Part shown: positions 1-10,674 of the stretch, in pieces | How the letters are laid out: every line of letters begins with the position of its first letter | Position numbering within the stretch: position 1 is the first letter of the stretch | Assembly: GCA_021464245.1 (NCBI GenBank) | Contig: JADCRB010000037.1 | Span: 6,180,861 to 6,244,860 of the forward strand | Direction: 5' to 3' | DNA from: Carallia brachiata | Lineage: Eukaryota; Streptophyta; Magnoliopsida; Malpighiales; Rhizophoraceae | Length of the DNA: 64,000 nt | Program-made: the position numbers and the translations under genes | The notes under the pieces: generated by a model | What the model saw: only the letters and a program-made list of their open reading frames with translations | The model's database searches: none | What the model was told of the DNA's origin: nothing

Positions 1-600
1 TTAGGTGTGAAAAATACATAAATTACTTTAAAATAAAATATATAAATGAAAGCGTACTTTAATATATTGGAATTACACAAATTACTTTAATATATTTGAA
101 TGAAATTACTTACTTCCATCAATACATTATATCAATAAATTTTAATATAAATAATTTAATATTTTATATATTATTATATTTTATTTATTAATATTTTTAT
201 ATAATTTATATAGATAATAATTTATATAGTTACTATTAAATACTTATTTTATTGATTGAATTTCTGTTAAATCAGTTAAATTTTAAATTACTAATTTTTC
301 AGATTAGATGATCAGTCTAATTTTAAAAACATTAGTTTAGAATCAAAAATCATAGCTGAAATCTATAAATATGTACATATAAAATAAAACAAGAAAGAAA
401 TAAAAAAGGTGAAAGAAGGATTCTCTCGCTCTTTTTTGTGTAAAAAAAAAAAAAAAAGCAAGAAAGAGAGAAAAATAAAAAAGCGGAAAAGAATTTGGAA
501 ACAAAGAAAAAGGATGAAACAGAGAAGAAACTGAGGTAATAAGCATCTCTGCTATTGCGCTTGTGGAATATTTCGCTTTACTTTCTTTCTCTTTACAATC

Positions 601-604
<4 letters not shown>
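1..604. other. AT-rich region upstream of the VOZ gene
   Basis: Very AT-rich sequence with no recognisable coding region. The right part (about 340-600) is dominated by purine runs on the + strand and leads into the CT microsatellite of the VOZ leader. The open frames here are low-complexity translations of A/G runs. It probably holds the VOZ promoter, but I cannot place a TATA box or start site with confidence. Confidence 0.4.

Positions 605-635
<31 letters not shown>
604..635 (+). repeat. (CT)n microsatellite in the presumed VOZ 5' leader
   Basis: A nearly perfect CT dinucleotide run of about 14 units. It lies about 640 bases upstream of the VOZ start codon and ahead of a likely leader intron ending in ctgcag at 1221-1222. 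CT/GA runs are common in plant 5' leaders and are known binding sites for BPC/GAGA-type factors; that role here is inference. Confidence 0.7.
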
Positions 636-637
<2 letters not shown>

Positions 638-1272
638 GAGCTCGCTATTGACAAGAAAAAAAGAAAAAAAAAAAAGAGATAGAAGAGGTCTGGTTCTCTG
701 AATTATGATTGTATTGATTTAAGCTTTGATTATTTGTTGTGGTGGTCTGGGAGTTAGTTTCTCTTTTGATCTCATCTAACCAAACAACTTGCTGCTATTG
801 CTGTTTCCTTCTTTTATTTTATATTATGCAAATTTAATTGGTTTGTTTGGCCATGGTTTTACAAACACACGGTTCTAGGGTCTTTCTTCGTTTTTTTTTT
901 TTTTTGTTTTTACCCAGTATTTTTAATCTGTTTTGTTTCTTTTTTTTTTTTTAATTCTATATCCTCCCCCCTCCCCCCTTTTTTGCTTTGTAGTTTTTGT
1001 TTGTGAAATGTGTTTCCCTATTGTATTGAGCTCTCTACTTATCATATGGCTGTTCAGGCTGAACTTTCGCTATTTTTTGATCCTTTTACTTTTTCTCCTT
1101 TAAAATAAATTATTCGCTGTGTGTAATTTTACTCTAATATTTTAATGTATTCTGGGTTGTATTGGATTAATCATTAGTGGGTCTGATGAGAAATTCGATT
1201 TGGGTCATGTTCTGTACTGCAGGGATATCTTCTGGAGAATTGAAGGTACTACCACTACTGATTGTGATTGTA

Positions 1273-2895
1273 ATGGGGAAGGGTTCGAAAGTGAACTGTA
1301 AGTCAGCTTCCCACAAGCTGTTCAAGGACAAGGCCAAGAACCGGGTTGATGATCTGCAAGGAATGTTCATGGATCTGCAGTTTGCACGAAAAGAGAGTCG
1401 CACTATTGATGTGTCTGTCCTTGAGGAGCAAGTTCATCAGATGCTTCGGGAATGGAAAGCTGAGCTCAATGAACCCTCTCCAGCATCTTCTTTGCAGCAA
1501 GTTAGTATACAACCTTTCACTTGCTCATTTTCAGCACGTGTACAACTTTGTATTTTTAATTTATAAAGATATGTCTACATATATGAATGTCCTGTAGTCA
1601 GAATTTGTTATTTTGATGTCCAATGTTTAAATTGAAGAGCTGTGGTAGTGAAGTTCAATCTTTATGGATAATAGGGTGGAAGTCTTGGGTCGTTCTCAAC
1701 AGACATATGCAGGCTTTTGCAGCTTTGCGATGAGGAGGATGACGCTACTAGTGCATTAGCTGTACCGAAGCTTGAGCCCAATGATCAAGACTACCAAGTT
1801 GGACATAATGTGGTCTTTCAAGAGGTTTGAATCTTAGATTTGTCCCATTGTGGCTTTCTTTTGCATTAGTTAAGGATAGTTTGAAGTTCTTGCATTTGAT
1901 TCTTAGCAGTTGTGATGTGTTAATTGGACCAAGTATGCATTTGGTAAAGAAGGCTCTTTTTGGTTCTTTTTTTTTTTTTTTTTAATGGAACATTTTTATT
2001 AGACTTCTTTAGCTGCATGCAGTTTTCAAGAAACATTGGCACGTTATATGTCTTTTTCCTTTTCATATCCACAATGCCACATCATGTAAAACATTCGTAG
2101 CATATGAAAATTGTGGTAAAAAAAGGTCAATTCATATGAACTACCAGTTTCCTTCCTAACTGTATTGTAGTGACTTACTCTGGAAAGTTGCTAAGTTTTG
2201 GTGTATGCAGGGTGGCAAGATGTGGTGTTGTTTCATAAGGACTGTGTACTGTTATATATGATCTTTTTCTGCATCAAACGGGGATATGGAGGGTGATTGA
2301 TTTAGCTAGCTAGTGTTTAGCACTTAAGTATCCTGCTCTTCTGCTCCATTTTGGGCCAAGTTGACTACTTTTACTTAATGATCACCTGCTTTACTGTCCA
2401 GTGTCAGTCCAAAAGAAATTGTAGTTTTGAGCTTGTTAACATGACTTATGACTTTATCTTCGGCCATTTATGGGTCATTAATAAACATGTTTGTGTATTT
2501 GTTTGCAGATATTATTCAAAAGAGTTAACAGTTTAAACTAACTTCACATATGTGTCCTTGATGCTATTTGCGAATAAATTTCTTAGTTTCCAACTAACTT
2601 GTCTTATATGCCTGGTCAACTAAAGGTCTATATATGATGTTAGTCACAAATAGATTCCTTAGCTTCCAACAGACTTGTCTTATACACCTAGTCAATAATG
2701 GTCTATTTCTGCATGCAATTCTTATAATTTTAATGTGGTAGTTTGACTTACTGCATTGAATCTTTTTATTTGTTTGCTCATGCATGCCTGATGAAGAAAC
2801 TGTGAAGGTTTTTCTTGTAGAGAGAGAACGAGAGAGAGAACGGAAGAGAGAGCAGAAGGTTGAGAGATGAAAAGATGGAAGATGGGATAGATTTT

Positions 2896-2927
<32 letters not shown>

Positions 2928-4419
2928 AGAGAGATGGACAGAGAGTGGTAGAGAAATTGAAGAGAGGGAAAGAGATGGCAAAAGTGGTAGAGCAATTCAA
3001 GAGAGCAGAGAGAGAAAGAGAGAGGGAGAGCTGGACATGTTTAACTTCCAGGTTCCGTTTCATGCGTACGTTAATTCACGTTGCCAAAACTGAAAGTACC
3101 CGTGTTACTGATTCTAGTTTTCACATGTTCCAGGATTCTGGCATAAATAGAGGGCAACTGGAGCATGGCGTCCCCTTGGTAGGTCAATGCGAAGACTCCC
3201 CTTCTGGAGTCCGCAGCATGACTGTTAAGAACTTAGAAGAAACTCTTCAGCTGGACTATCATCAATTTGATTTGCCTCCAAAATTTGAGCACAATTTTTA
3301 TACCAGTCACTTTGGCACATACTTGTGTGGAGAGGATGGCCTGCCTCAGTTCTCGAGTTATCTGCCCAGTATGTGTCCTCCCCCTTCTGCTTTCCTAGGA
3401 CCTAAGTGTGCACTTTGGGATTGTCCAAGGCCTGCTCATGGGGGATTGGACTGGTGTCAGGACTATTGCAGTAGCTTTCACCATGCCCTAGCACTGAATG
3501 AAGGCCCACCAGGGATGGGCCCAGTTCTTCGACCCGGGGGCATTGGCTTGAAGGATGGTCTGCTCTTTTCTGCTCTCTACTGCAAGGGCACAAGGAAAAG
3601 ACGTTGGTATACCAGAATGTGAGGGAGCTGCAACTGCTAAGTCTCCATGGAATGCACCTGGTGAGTTTATTGGTGTTAGCTTACATCTTTAATAGTTGCT
3701 GGAAATTATTTTTCCTCCTAGAATACGGGTAATGTGGCGTATCTGATCCTTCTCGAGATCTGTAGGATTTTCATACGCTGAAATGTCTTTTTTTTATATG
3801 TTCTTTAATCATGAGTCGTTTTCATTTTAATTTTGTATGTTCAGTCAATTTCCATTGTGGTTGCAGAGCTCTTTGATCTCTCTGTTCTTGAGGGTGAAAC
3901 AATTAGGGAGTGGCTATTTTTTGATAAGCCTCGTAGAGCGTTTGAGAGTGGCAATAGAAAGCAAAGATCATTGCCAGATTACAGTGGACGTGGTTGGCAT
4001 GAATCAAGGAAGCAAGTAATGAATGAATTTGGAGGATTGAAGAGATCCTATTATATGGATCCACAGCCGCTAAATAATTTTGAGTGGCATCTTTATGAAT
4101 ATGAGATCAACAAGTGCGACGCATGTGCATTATATAATTGGAACTGAAGGCTGTTGATGGGAAAAAGAGTGCGAAGGGAAAAACTTCTAACGACTCAATT
4201 GTTGATCTGCAGAAGCAGATGGGAAGGCTTACAGCTGAATTTCCATCTGATAACAAGCGCTTTCTAAAAGGAAGGACCAAAGTGAATGCCAAATTTGGTG
4301 CTGCAAGTCTCTATTCAGGACCAAATCAGGCAGCACAAACAGATGAATCATATGACTATGGGTTCGGTACACAGTACGATTATCTCGTTGCGAATTTGGG
4401 GGACTATTACATAATGTAA
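1273..4419 (+). CDS. VOZ1: VOZ transcription factor (vascular plant one-zinc-finger protein), frame broken twice in this sequence
   Basis: Plant-specific DNA-binding regulator; in Arabidopsis, VOZ1/VOZ2 interact with phytochrome B and act in flowering and stress responses. Coding exons are 1273-1500, 1675-1824, 3134-3660 and 3867-4419, all with GT-AG junctions. The N terminus begins MGKGSK and carries the conserved coiled region with [17 protein letters not shown]. Exon 3 encodes the zinc-finger region ([29 protein letters not shown]). Exon 4 encodes the basic DNA-binding block ([49 protein letters not shown]) and ends DYYIM. Two frame breaks are visible: an extra base (or two missing) at about 3578, just before the [14 protein letters not shown] segment, and one missing base at 4136-4137, between CALY and LELK. 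Undoing both gives 485 residues, the usual VOZ length. The start fits the conserved family N terminus; an in-frame upstream ATG at 1177 is probably in the leader. VOZ2 naming cannot be excluded. Confidence 0.93.
1825..3133 (+). other. VOZ intron 2 with a purine-rich tract
   Basis: This is the intron between the second and third VOZ coding exons. From about 2818 to 3035 it contains an almost uninterrupted GA-rich tract, including a (GA)n run at 2897-2921, which creates spurious open frames on both strands. One of these (from 2945) runs in frame into real exon 3, but the conserved VOZ protein sequence resumes only after the acceptor at 3132-3133. Confidence 0.75.
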
Positions 4420-5508
4420 CCAAAAAGACACTGATTGGGTTTGGATAACCAACGTTTGGTGTAGTGTAAGCATTTCATCACCATAGAAGTCAGTCAATCC
4501 TCATCTTTTCCATCCTTGGTAACATGGATTCAATCTTTTTTCTGGTCAATGAATTGTGCTCTACTTCATATTCAGCAGATGTTAGGGTGCCTGTGCTGTT
4601 TTTACACATGTTGGAGTATATCCGTACAGACAGAAGATAAAAGGAAAATGGTCGTTTTTTTCCTCTGACCTTTTTCACAGCGGGATGGTAGTATTAATTC
4701 TGGAAACTCTTTAGTGTTGCCAGACTATTAAGTGATGGATACAAACTGTTCTAAAATCTATAACTGAGCTGTTTTGGGATTTCAAGTATTTGTACTAATG
4801 ATGGTTACTGGTGCTGCCAGTGAAAGATGTAATATGATTATTATGCAACTTTCCTACTGCTATAGTTCAGGGATTCTGTCTTGATCTTGCTTAGGAATTT
4901 GTAAGTGAATATCATTAAGAAATAGAATAAAAATTGCGCGGAGTTTTCTGTCTTTTAATCTTTTGGTTCATGTTTAACTCTTGCTCTTGAATACTACTGC
5001 TAAAGATAAAACGGTATCACGTCCGAGTTGTAGCTCCTCAAGAAGTGTGGGTGAAATCTGATGTTTTGTCTTTGATGCTCAGTCCCCTTAGAATTTCACA
5101 AGCCAAAGAAATAAATGTAATTAGTCCCGACTTTTGCTTCCTTATTTAAGCAGAAGTACAATTGGAGTAGGATTTGTGCAAAAATTTGGAAATATTCATC
5201 TAGATATGTTCGAACAAATTCCGAAAGGAAACCTGAGAATGCCGCAACCACGAGGTTTATTAAAATAATACGAATTGTTTTTAACAGCAAAATAATACGA
5301 AATTGTAACCAAACTTCCAGCCTCTTCTATAAGATGCTTCAAGATTTGTATCATGCTTCAAGATTTGATACAATACCCAAATACAACTTTTGTTTTAATG
5401 AATAACGTGCAAATATATTTCTAACGTTTTTGTTATTTTTAACAAAATAAAATGTTTATTGCTAATATATGAACTGAAATCAAGGTTATCTGAGAGATAT
5501 TAGAACCT
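4420..5508. other. VOZ 3' region and AT-rich spacer
   Basis: The first few hundred bases after the stop codon are the likely 3' untranslated region. Beyond about 5000 I see only AT-rich spacer. A short direct duplication of atgcttcaagattt is present near 5332 and 5353. No gene is recognised. Confidence 0.4.
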
Positions 5509-6094
5509 GTTAAATTAGACTAGTAAACATATGACTTAGTACGAACAAGAATTAATAAAATATAAAAAAATTTTAAACTCATATAAAATGTTAATACTAT
5601 AGATTAAAGTGCAACGAATTATTAATTTACTGCAACTGCTTTGAAACTTCGTGCAAAATAAAATAAAGAAGTAAAATGTATTTATTTTTGTTGTTTTATA
5701 TTTTATTAATCTGGTTGTATTAAATTCAAATTTAGTTAAATAAAATAAAGAGGTATGATATATTTATTTTTATTGTTGTACATTTTGTCAATCTGATTGT
5801 ACTAAATTGATAATTAATTATATTTTTATTTTCATATAAATATTTTATCTATAATTTTATCGGTATCTAAAATTGTACTCTAATAAATAATATAGATTTA
5901 TACTTTTTTATCACGTAACAAAACATCAACAAAAATGATAAACTGAATTTCTATTCTCTCTAAAATATCTTTCTCTACTCTCTGCTACTCCCTCTCTCCT
6001 GTCTTTCCTCTGCTTCTCTGTCTTCTCCTTCTATCTTCCCTCTATTTTCTCCCTTATTCTTTCCTTTCTTTGATCTTAGCCAAAGTTCCTAACA
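5509..6094 (+). repeat. Putative LTR of a + strand retrotransposon
   Basis: The stretch begins TGTTA and ends TAACA, the short inverted ends usual for an LTR, and its 3' part is CT-rich. It is followed after two bases by a primer-binding-site-like sequence. A second copy of this LTR was not found in the window, so it is either the 5' LTR of a truncated element or a chance call. The bounds rest only on the inverted ends and the adjoining site. Confidence 0.5.
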
Positions 6095-6096
6095 TT

Positions 6097-6108
6097 TGGT
6101 ATTGGAGC
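6097..6108 (+). other. Primer-binding-site-like sequence (initiator tRNA-Met type)
   Basis: TGGTATTGGAGC differs at two positions from TGGTATCAGAGC, the site complementary to the 3' end of plant initiator methionine tRNA used by many plant retrotransposons. It lies two bases after the putative LTR end at 6094, the expected position. Confidence 0.5.
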
Positions 6109-6162
6109 GATTCCAATCACTAGGAATCGAGGGTGACTGATTATTGAGATCCAAATCCAACA

Positions 6163-6514
6163 ATGGCCGATAGTTGGGATGATGTATTTGGCAGGTTCAA
6201 AGAACGATTGGCTGAGTTGTGTAAACGACAGGATCCTAAGTTCTTAAGATTTATGAAGTCTTTAACCCAAGGAAGTGCAAAAATCATAGAGCGAGGTAAA
6301 TTTTTAGATTCTGCTCAGTCAGTTCAATTGATGGGGTCAGGGGAAATTTTTGATCCTACTGCGATTCTTCCAACGCCTTGGTTGGAGATTCATATGAAAT
6401 TCTTCCTTCTCTGGTGACATTTGTCAAAGAAAGCACAAATTCCAATGACCAAGGGCTTGCGATCGAATTTGCCATGACTGTGAATTCAGGAGAAGGTACG
6501 GAAATTAGGGCTTT
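6163..6514 (+). pseudogene. Gag-like open frame remnant, frameshifted and truncated
   Basis: An ATG about 55 bases after the primer-binding site opens a frame beginning MADSWDDVFGRFKERL that stops at 6417. An overlapping frame (6378 onward) continues with GDSYEILPSLVTFVKES and runs to the junction with the chromovirus LTR at 6515. Position suggests the start of a gag gene interrupted by a frameshift and then by the neighbouring element. I do not recognise the protein family, so gag is inferred from position only. Confidence 0.35.
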
Positions 6515-6909
6515 TGGTACCAATGGAAAAATCCTTCAGGAATTCCTAACTAAGAAAGGACCTTTGAGAAGAATTTTAATGGAATTGAGCAAGAACAGAG
6601 AGTTTGAGAGGAAATAGAGAAGAAGAATCTTTATTGATATTCTCGCTAAGCTTGTACATGCTCATTTACAGGGTTTTTACACTACAATGCTGCCCAAGAA
6701 TATGATGATCACTGATTAGCATCAACGATTATAGTTGAGCATCCACAATTAACGTTTTGTACTTCCCTATGCAAGATAACAACCCTTAACAACCCAAAAC
6801 TAATTTTCCCTCCAAAACAACTAGCACACGTGGTCTACTCTTGAATTGCCACGTGTTTCCTTCTTCCTTCCTATCTGTTACTTCTGCTGACAAAGTTTGG
6901 TCTGTATCA
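6515..6909 (-). repeat. Left (3') LTR of the chromovirus
   Basis: On the + strand it begins TGGTACCAAT and ends TCTGTATCA, giving TG...CA ends. It aligns along its length with 10666-10998 plus 12390-12441. The purine-rich tract expected next to the 3' LTR is seen as ccccccgcc on the + strand at 6913-6921. Confidence 0.82.
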
Positions 6910-6984
6910 ATTGCCCCCCGCCATGAAAACCTTTTTCTCAAGGGTGAAGGCAAGGAATTTTTGCTGAATGTCATAAAGAAACTC

Positions 6985-9569
6985 CTATGTAGCTTCTGAA
7001 GGTGGGTGGTCCGGCCAATGCACGAGCACTTGCGTAGCAGCCTTGTTACGATGCTTACTAATCCTACGGTTGAGAATAGCAACAGGAACAGTAGGCTTAC
7101 CCACGTCTGGAAAAGAATCCGGCAAGTCAGCCACGACAACATTAGTAGAACCAACTTTGCGCTTCAATTGAGAGACATGAAACATTGGATGAATATGAGA
7201 TTGCAGAGGAAGATCCAGCGCACAGGCCACCTTTCCAACCCGAGCCAAAATCTAAAAAGGTCCGTAAAAATGAGGAGAAAGCTTGAAGTTGGCCCATTTG
7301 ACCGCACTAGATTGTCGATAAGATTGCAACTTAAGATACACCCAATCACCACATTATATTCCCAATTAGTTATGTGTTTATTAGCTAGTGTACACGTCTT
7401 GTCCTGAGCTTGTAGTAAATGAAGCTTCAGAAGACCCAGAATGGTTTCTCAGGCTTGCAGTTGTTGATCCAATGTCGTGATTGGCACCTCTCCCGGCGAG
7501 TATGAAATATGAATGGGCAATGCCTACCCATACATAGCCTTAAAAGGTGTAAGCCTAGGGGCAGAGTGGAAGTGGGTGTTATACCACCACTCAACCATAG
7601 ATAACCAATGGCACCACTGATGAGGAGAAGAAGAAGTCGCACACTGTAAGTAGGTTTCCAAACACTTGTTCACTACTTTAGATTGGTCGTTCGTTTGAGG
7701 ATGGCAAGGAAAAGACGTGTAACTCGACACCCTGTAATTCAAACAACTCCCTCCAAAAATTGCGGAGAAACACTAGATCTTTATCACTATTGATGACCTC
7801 TGGCATGTTGTGAATTTTGAATACTTCATCTAAGAACACCCTAGCTACTGGATTAGCAGTGTAGGGATGAGACAAGGGCAAGAAATGGGCATACTTTGTA
7901 AGCCTATCAACGATCACAAAGTGACCCCCTTAATTTCTCACCTAGGCAAGCTTGTGATAAAATCAATACTTACACTCTGTCAAATACCTTCAAGAATAGG
8001 CAAAGGCTGGAGCAAATCAAATTTGCACTTCTGATAAATGTCACACTCCCTCACATCCTTGGTCATCCCCTTCCAATAAAACAAGGATTCTAGTTTCTTA
8101 ATAGCAGTATGCATACCAGCATGTCCAACATGAATACCCACATGCCACAAGCCAATTAACTGCTTCTTAAACTCCAAATACCTCAAATAGCCACATCCTT
8201 GTCAAACAGCAACTACCCCAAATATTCAACTTGTCTAGCTGCAAAAAGACAGATTTTTTTTTAATAGAGCTTATGAGCCCTCAAGAGTGCCAAGTCTTCT
8301 GTAAATGCTATAGGTGATCTTCAAAGCTTCTATTATACACCAAAATGCCATCAAAGAAAACCAATATAAATTTCCGTAAATGAGCTTTAAAAATCTCATT
8401 CATCGAACTCTGGAAAGTGGCTGGGGTTAGCCCAAAAGGCATAACCACAAATTCAAAATGGCCTGAATGAGTTCTAAATGTTGCCTTATAGATATTCGCA
8501 AGGTTCATCATGATTTGGTGGTATCTAGATCTAAGATCCAGTTTAGAAAACCATGTAGAACCCCCCAACTCATCTAGCAAATCTTCAATCAATGGTTCTT
8601 ATCTTTAATAGTTGATTGGTTAAGTTTCCTATAATCTACACAAAATCTCCATCTATTATCTTTTTGACCAAGACAATAGGTGAGGCAAACGGGGAATTGC
8701 TGGGTTGTATAATACCTGAATCAAAATGCCATTACTTAAAGTTTCCATGACATCTTTCTGCAATGTAGCATACCTGTAAGGTCTTGCATTGACTAGTTGA
8801 CCTCCTACAGCCAAAGGTATGTGATGATCATGACTTTTGTGAGGTGGTAAATTAACTGGAGTTTCAAATACATCTACAAATTGGTCCAACAAGGCTTGCA
8901 CTTCAAGGCAGTCAGACAATGGTTCAGTATCATAGGTTGTGACTGTAGCAATGGACATCTTCCTCACCAGCTTCTGCAACACAACACAACTGAATAGTTG
9001 TTTGACTGGAAGGTTGTTGTAGGACTTTAGCTACTTGTCGTGAAGACATCTTCTTGACTTCCTTGCTTCTACCCCCTTGTAGTACATGCCTCTTATTTTG
9101 AATAATAAACTCCATTATTAAATCCTCAAAGTCCCGTGAAACTTTGTCAAGTATTTTAAGCCATTCACACCCCAACACCATCTCACACCGCCCCTAAGTG
9201 CACAATATACACTTAAGTCGTAAACAATATACCTTGCAAGTACCGATCGAACTCCTTACACGTATAATTGTAGCTTATAAGGAATCCATCTGCCACTTTT
9301 ATCTTCAAAGTATTAATAAGAGTCATCTTACACTCAAGTTTAATGGCCATATCCATGTCAAGGAAGTCACGAGTGCTTCCAGAATCAATTATTGTATAAA
9401 TGGGTCTTAAGTAAGCATGATAGGTTACCCTCATAGTACTTGCCTTCATTTCTTCTTCTTCCTCTGTCATGGCATTTAGTGAAATTTGTAACTGGTGATC
9501 CTCTTGACTATCCTCCAAATGCATAGCAAAAATCTCTTGTATATCTTGAATGACTGCTTCATCCTCCAT
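6985..9569 (-). pseudogene. Broken pol region: protease, RT, integrase, chromodomain
   Basis: Minus-strand pieces in order. Protease-like DSGSTRDFLD lies in 9213-9569. Reverse transcriptase is at 8308-8592, with [10 protein letters not shown] and [13 protein letters not shown]; its catalytic motif reads FFDG where active relatives have FFDD. The integrase zinc region is at 7980-8186, where the CxxC pair reads CDIY. The integrase core is at 7524-7917, with VDRLTKYAHF and HPQTNDQSKVVN, where the usual catalytic Glu is Lys. A chromodomain-like end (RRISKHRNKAATQVLVHWPD) is in 6985-7248. Stops and frameshifts separate the pieces. The polyprotein cannot function; the RNase H segment between RT and integrase was not clearly recognised. 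Confidence 0.85.
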
Positions 9570-9589
9570 TTACATAAGGAACAACTTCT

Positions 9590-10674
9590 TATGTTGACAT
9601 TTATGCCCTAGAACAAGCCTTTCATCACACCAGTAGCATGAACCCTATGCTCTCTTTTCATCAAGGGTGTCCCCATCCTTCACTTTTGTGACTTTAGAGG
9701 TCCAACTTGGTTTGGTAGTCTCTATCTTCAAACCAATAGAACCTTGAGCAGATTGATAAATCAACAAAGGAGTAGAGGTAGATTTTGGATTGGGTAGCAA
9801 CCCAGGGCCACCCAGATTGAGTCTTCCTCTATTGGGTCTCGGAGCATTGGTAACTTCCTACAATTGGTTAAGGAATAAGCCTGAGTCAAGGTCTTAGGCA
9901 TGAATATTCGAACAAGATTTTTGAATCTCCTCCTTCAAGCCATTAAAGAAAAAAACTAACTCCATATTTTTCTGTTATGTCCACGTTCCCATATAGAATA
10001 TCAAACTGGTTCTGGTATTGAGCTACCAAGCCATTTTGCTTTAAAGCCAGTAATTGTGTCATAAGTTCACCACAATTTGCATCCCCAAATCAACATGTAA
10101 TAGCTTCCACATATTTTTCCCATGAAAGAATCACTCCTTTTGGTTTCTTATTCATAAAATTCCTATGCCATTAGAGAGCTATATTTTCTCAGTAGTCGGT
10201 GGCAATCTTAACCTTAGAATCATTTGGAACCTCATTCACTTTTAAAAAATTTTCACACTTTTAAAGCATCTAGTAACATCCTTACCATTAAACACCGGAA
10301 AGTCTAACCTCATCTGTTTAGTAAAAAAACCAAGAATTTCTAGAGGAAAAATTAGAGTTATTACCCAAAGAAGAGCTTTGATTCAACACTTGATTATTTC
10401 AAAATGCCAAGCCTGCTAGTAATTCTTTGAGCTCTTTTATCTCTTTATGTTGGAATTCCTTCCATTTTTGGGCCCCGTTCTTCCACTTATGAACCTCCAT
10501 ATCCGACCTTTGTTGAGCCTCCTTGAAACTTGCCCCATCGTGCAATAAACCCTTTAACAATTCTTCAAATTTTTGATTTTCTTGAGCCGAAGCATCGTGA
10601 GATCTCGTATTCGCTGCCATGATATCACCTCCACAGCCTAGAATCGATTGCTCTGATACCAAAATTGGTACCAA
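9590..10674 (-). pseudogene. Broken gag region of the chromovirus
   Basis: Lies between the primer-binding site and the protease segment. The best open piece (10399-10674) reads MAANTRSHDASAQENQKFEE, a gag-like start. A zinc-knuckle-like CYWC...GHKC pattern is encoded near 9600-9650. Stops interrupt the rest. Identification depends mainly on position and the knuckle. Confidence 0.65.
10650..10661 (-). other. Primer-binding site of the chromovirus
   Basis: The minus strand reads TGGTATCAGAGC, an exact match to the plant initiator tRNA-Met type primer-binding site. It is four bases inside the right LTR edge at 10666. This fixes the element's orientation as minus. Confidence 0.85.

Noticed and set aside
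343..654. 103-codon open frame on the minus strand with Glu/Arg repeats at its start
   Set aside because: It translates the CT microsatellite and adjacent A/T runs upstream of VOZ. Low-complexity composition and no family.
2722..3063. Ser/Leu-repeat frames on the minus strand and Glu/Arg-repeat frames on the plus strand
   Set aside because: They are translations of the GA-rich tract in VOZ intron 2; the VOZ protein aligns only from the exon start at 3134.
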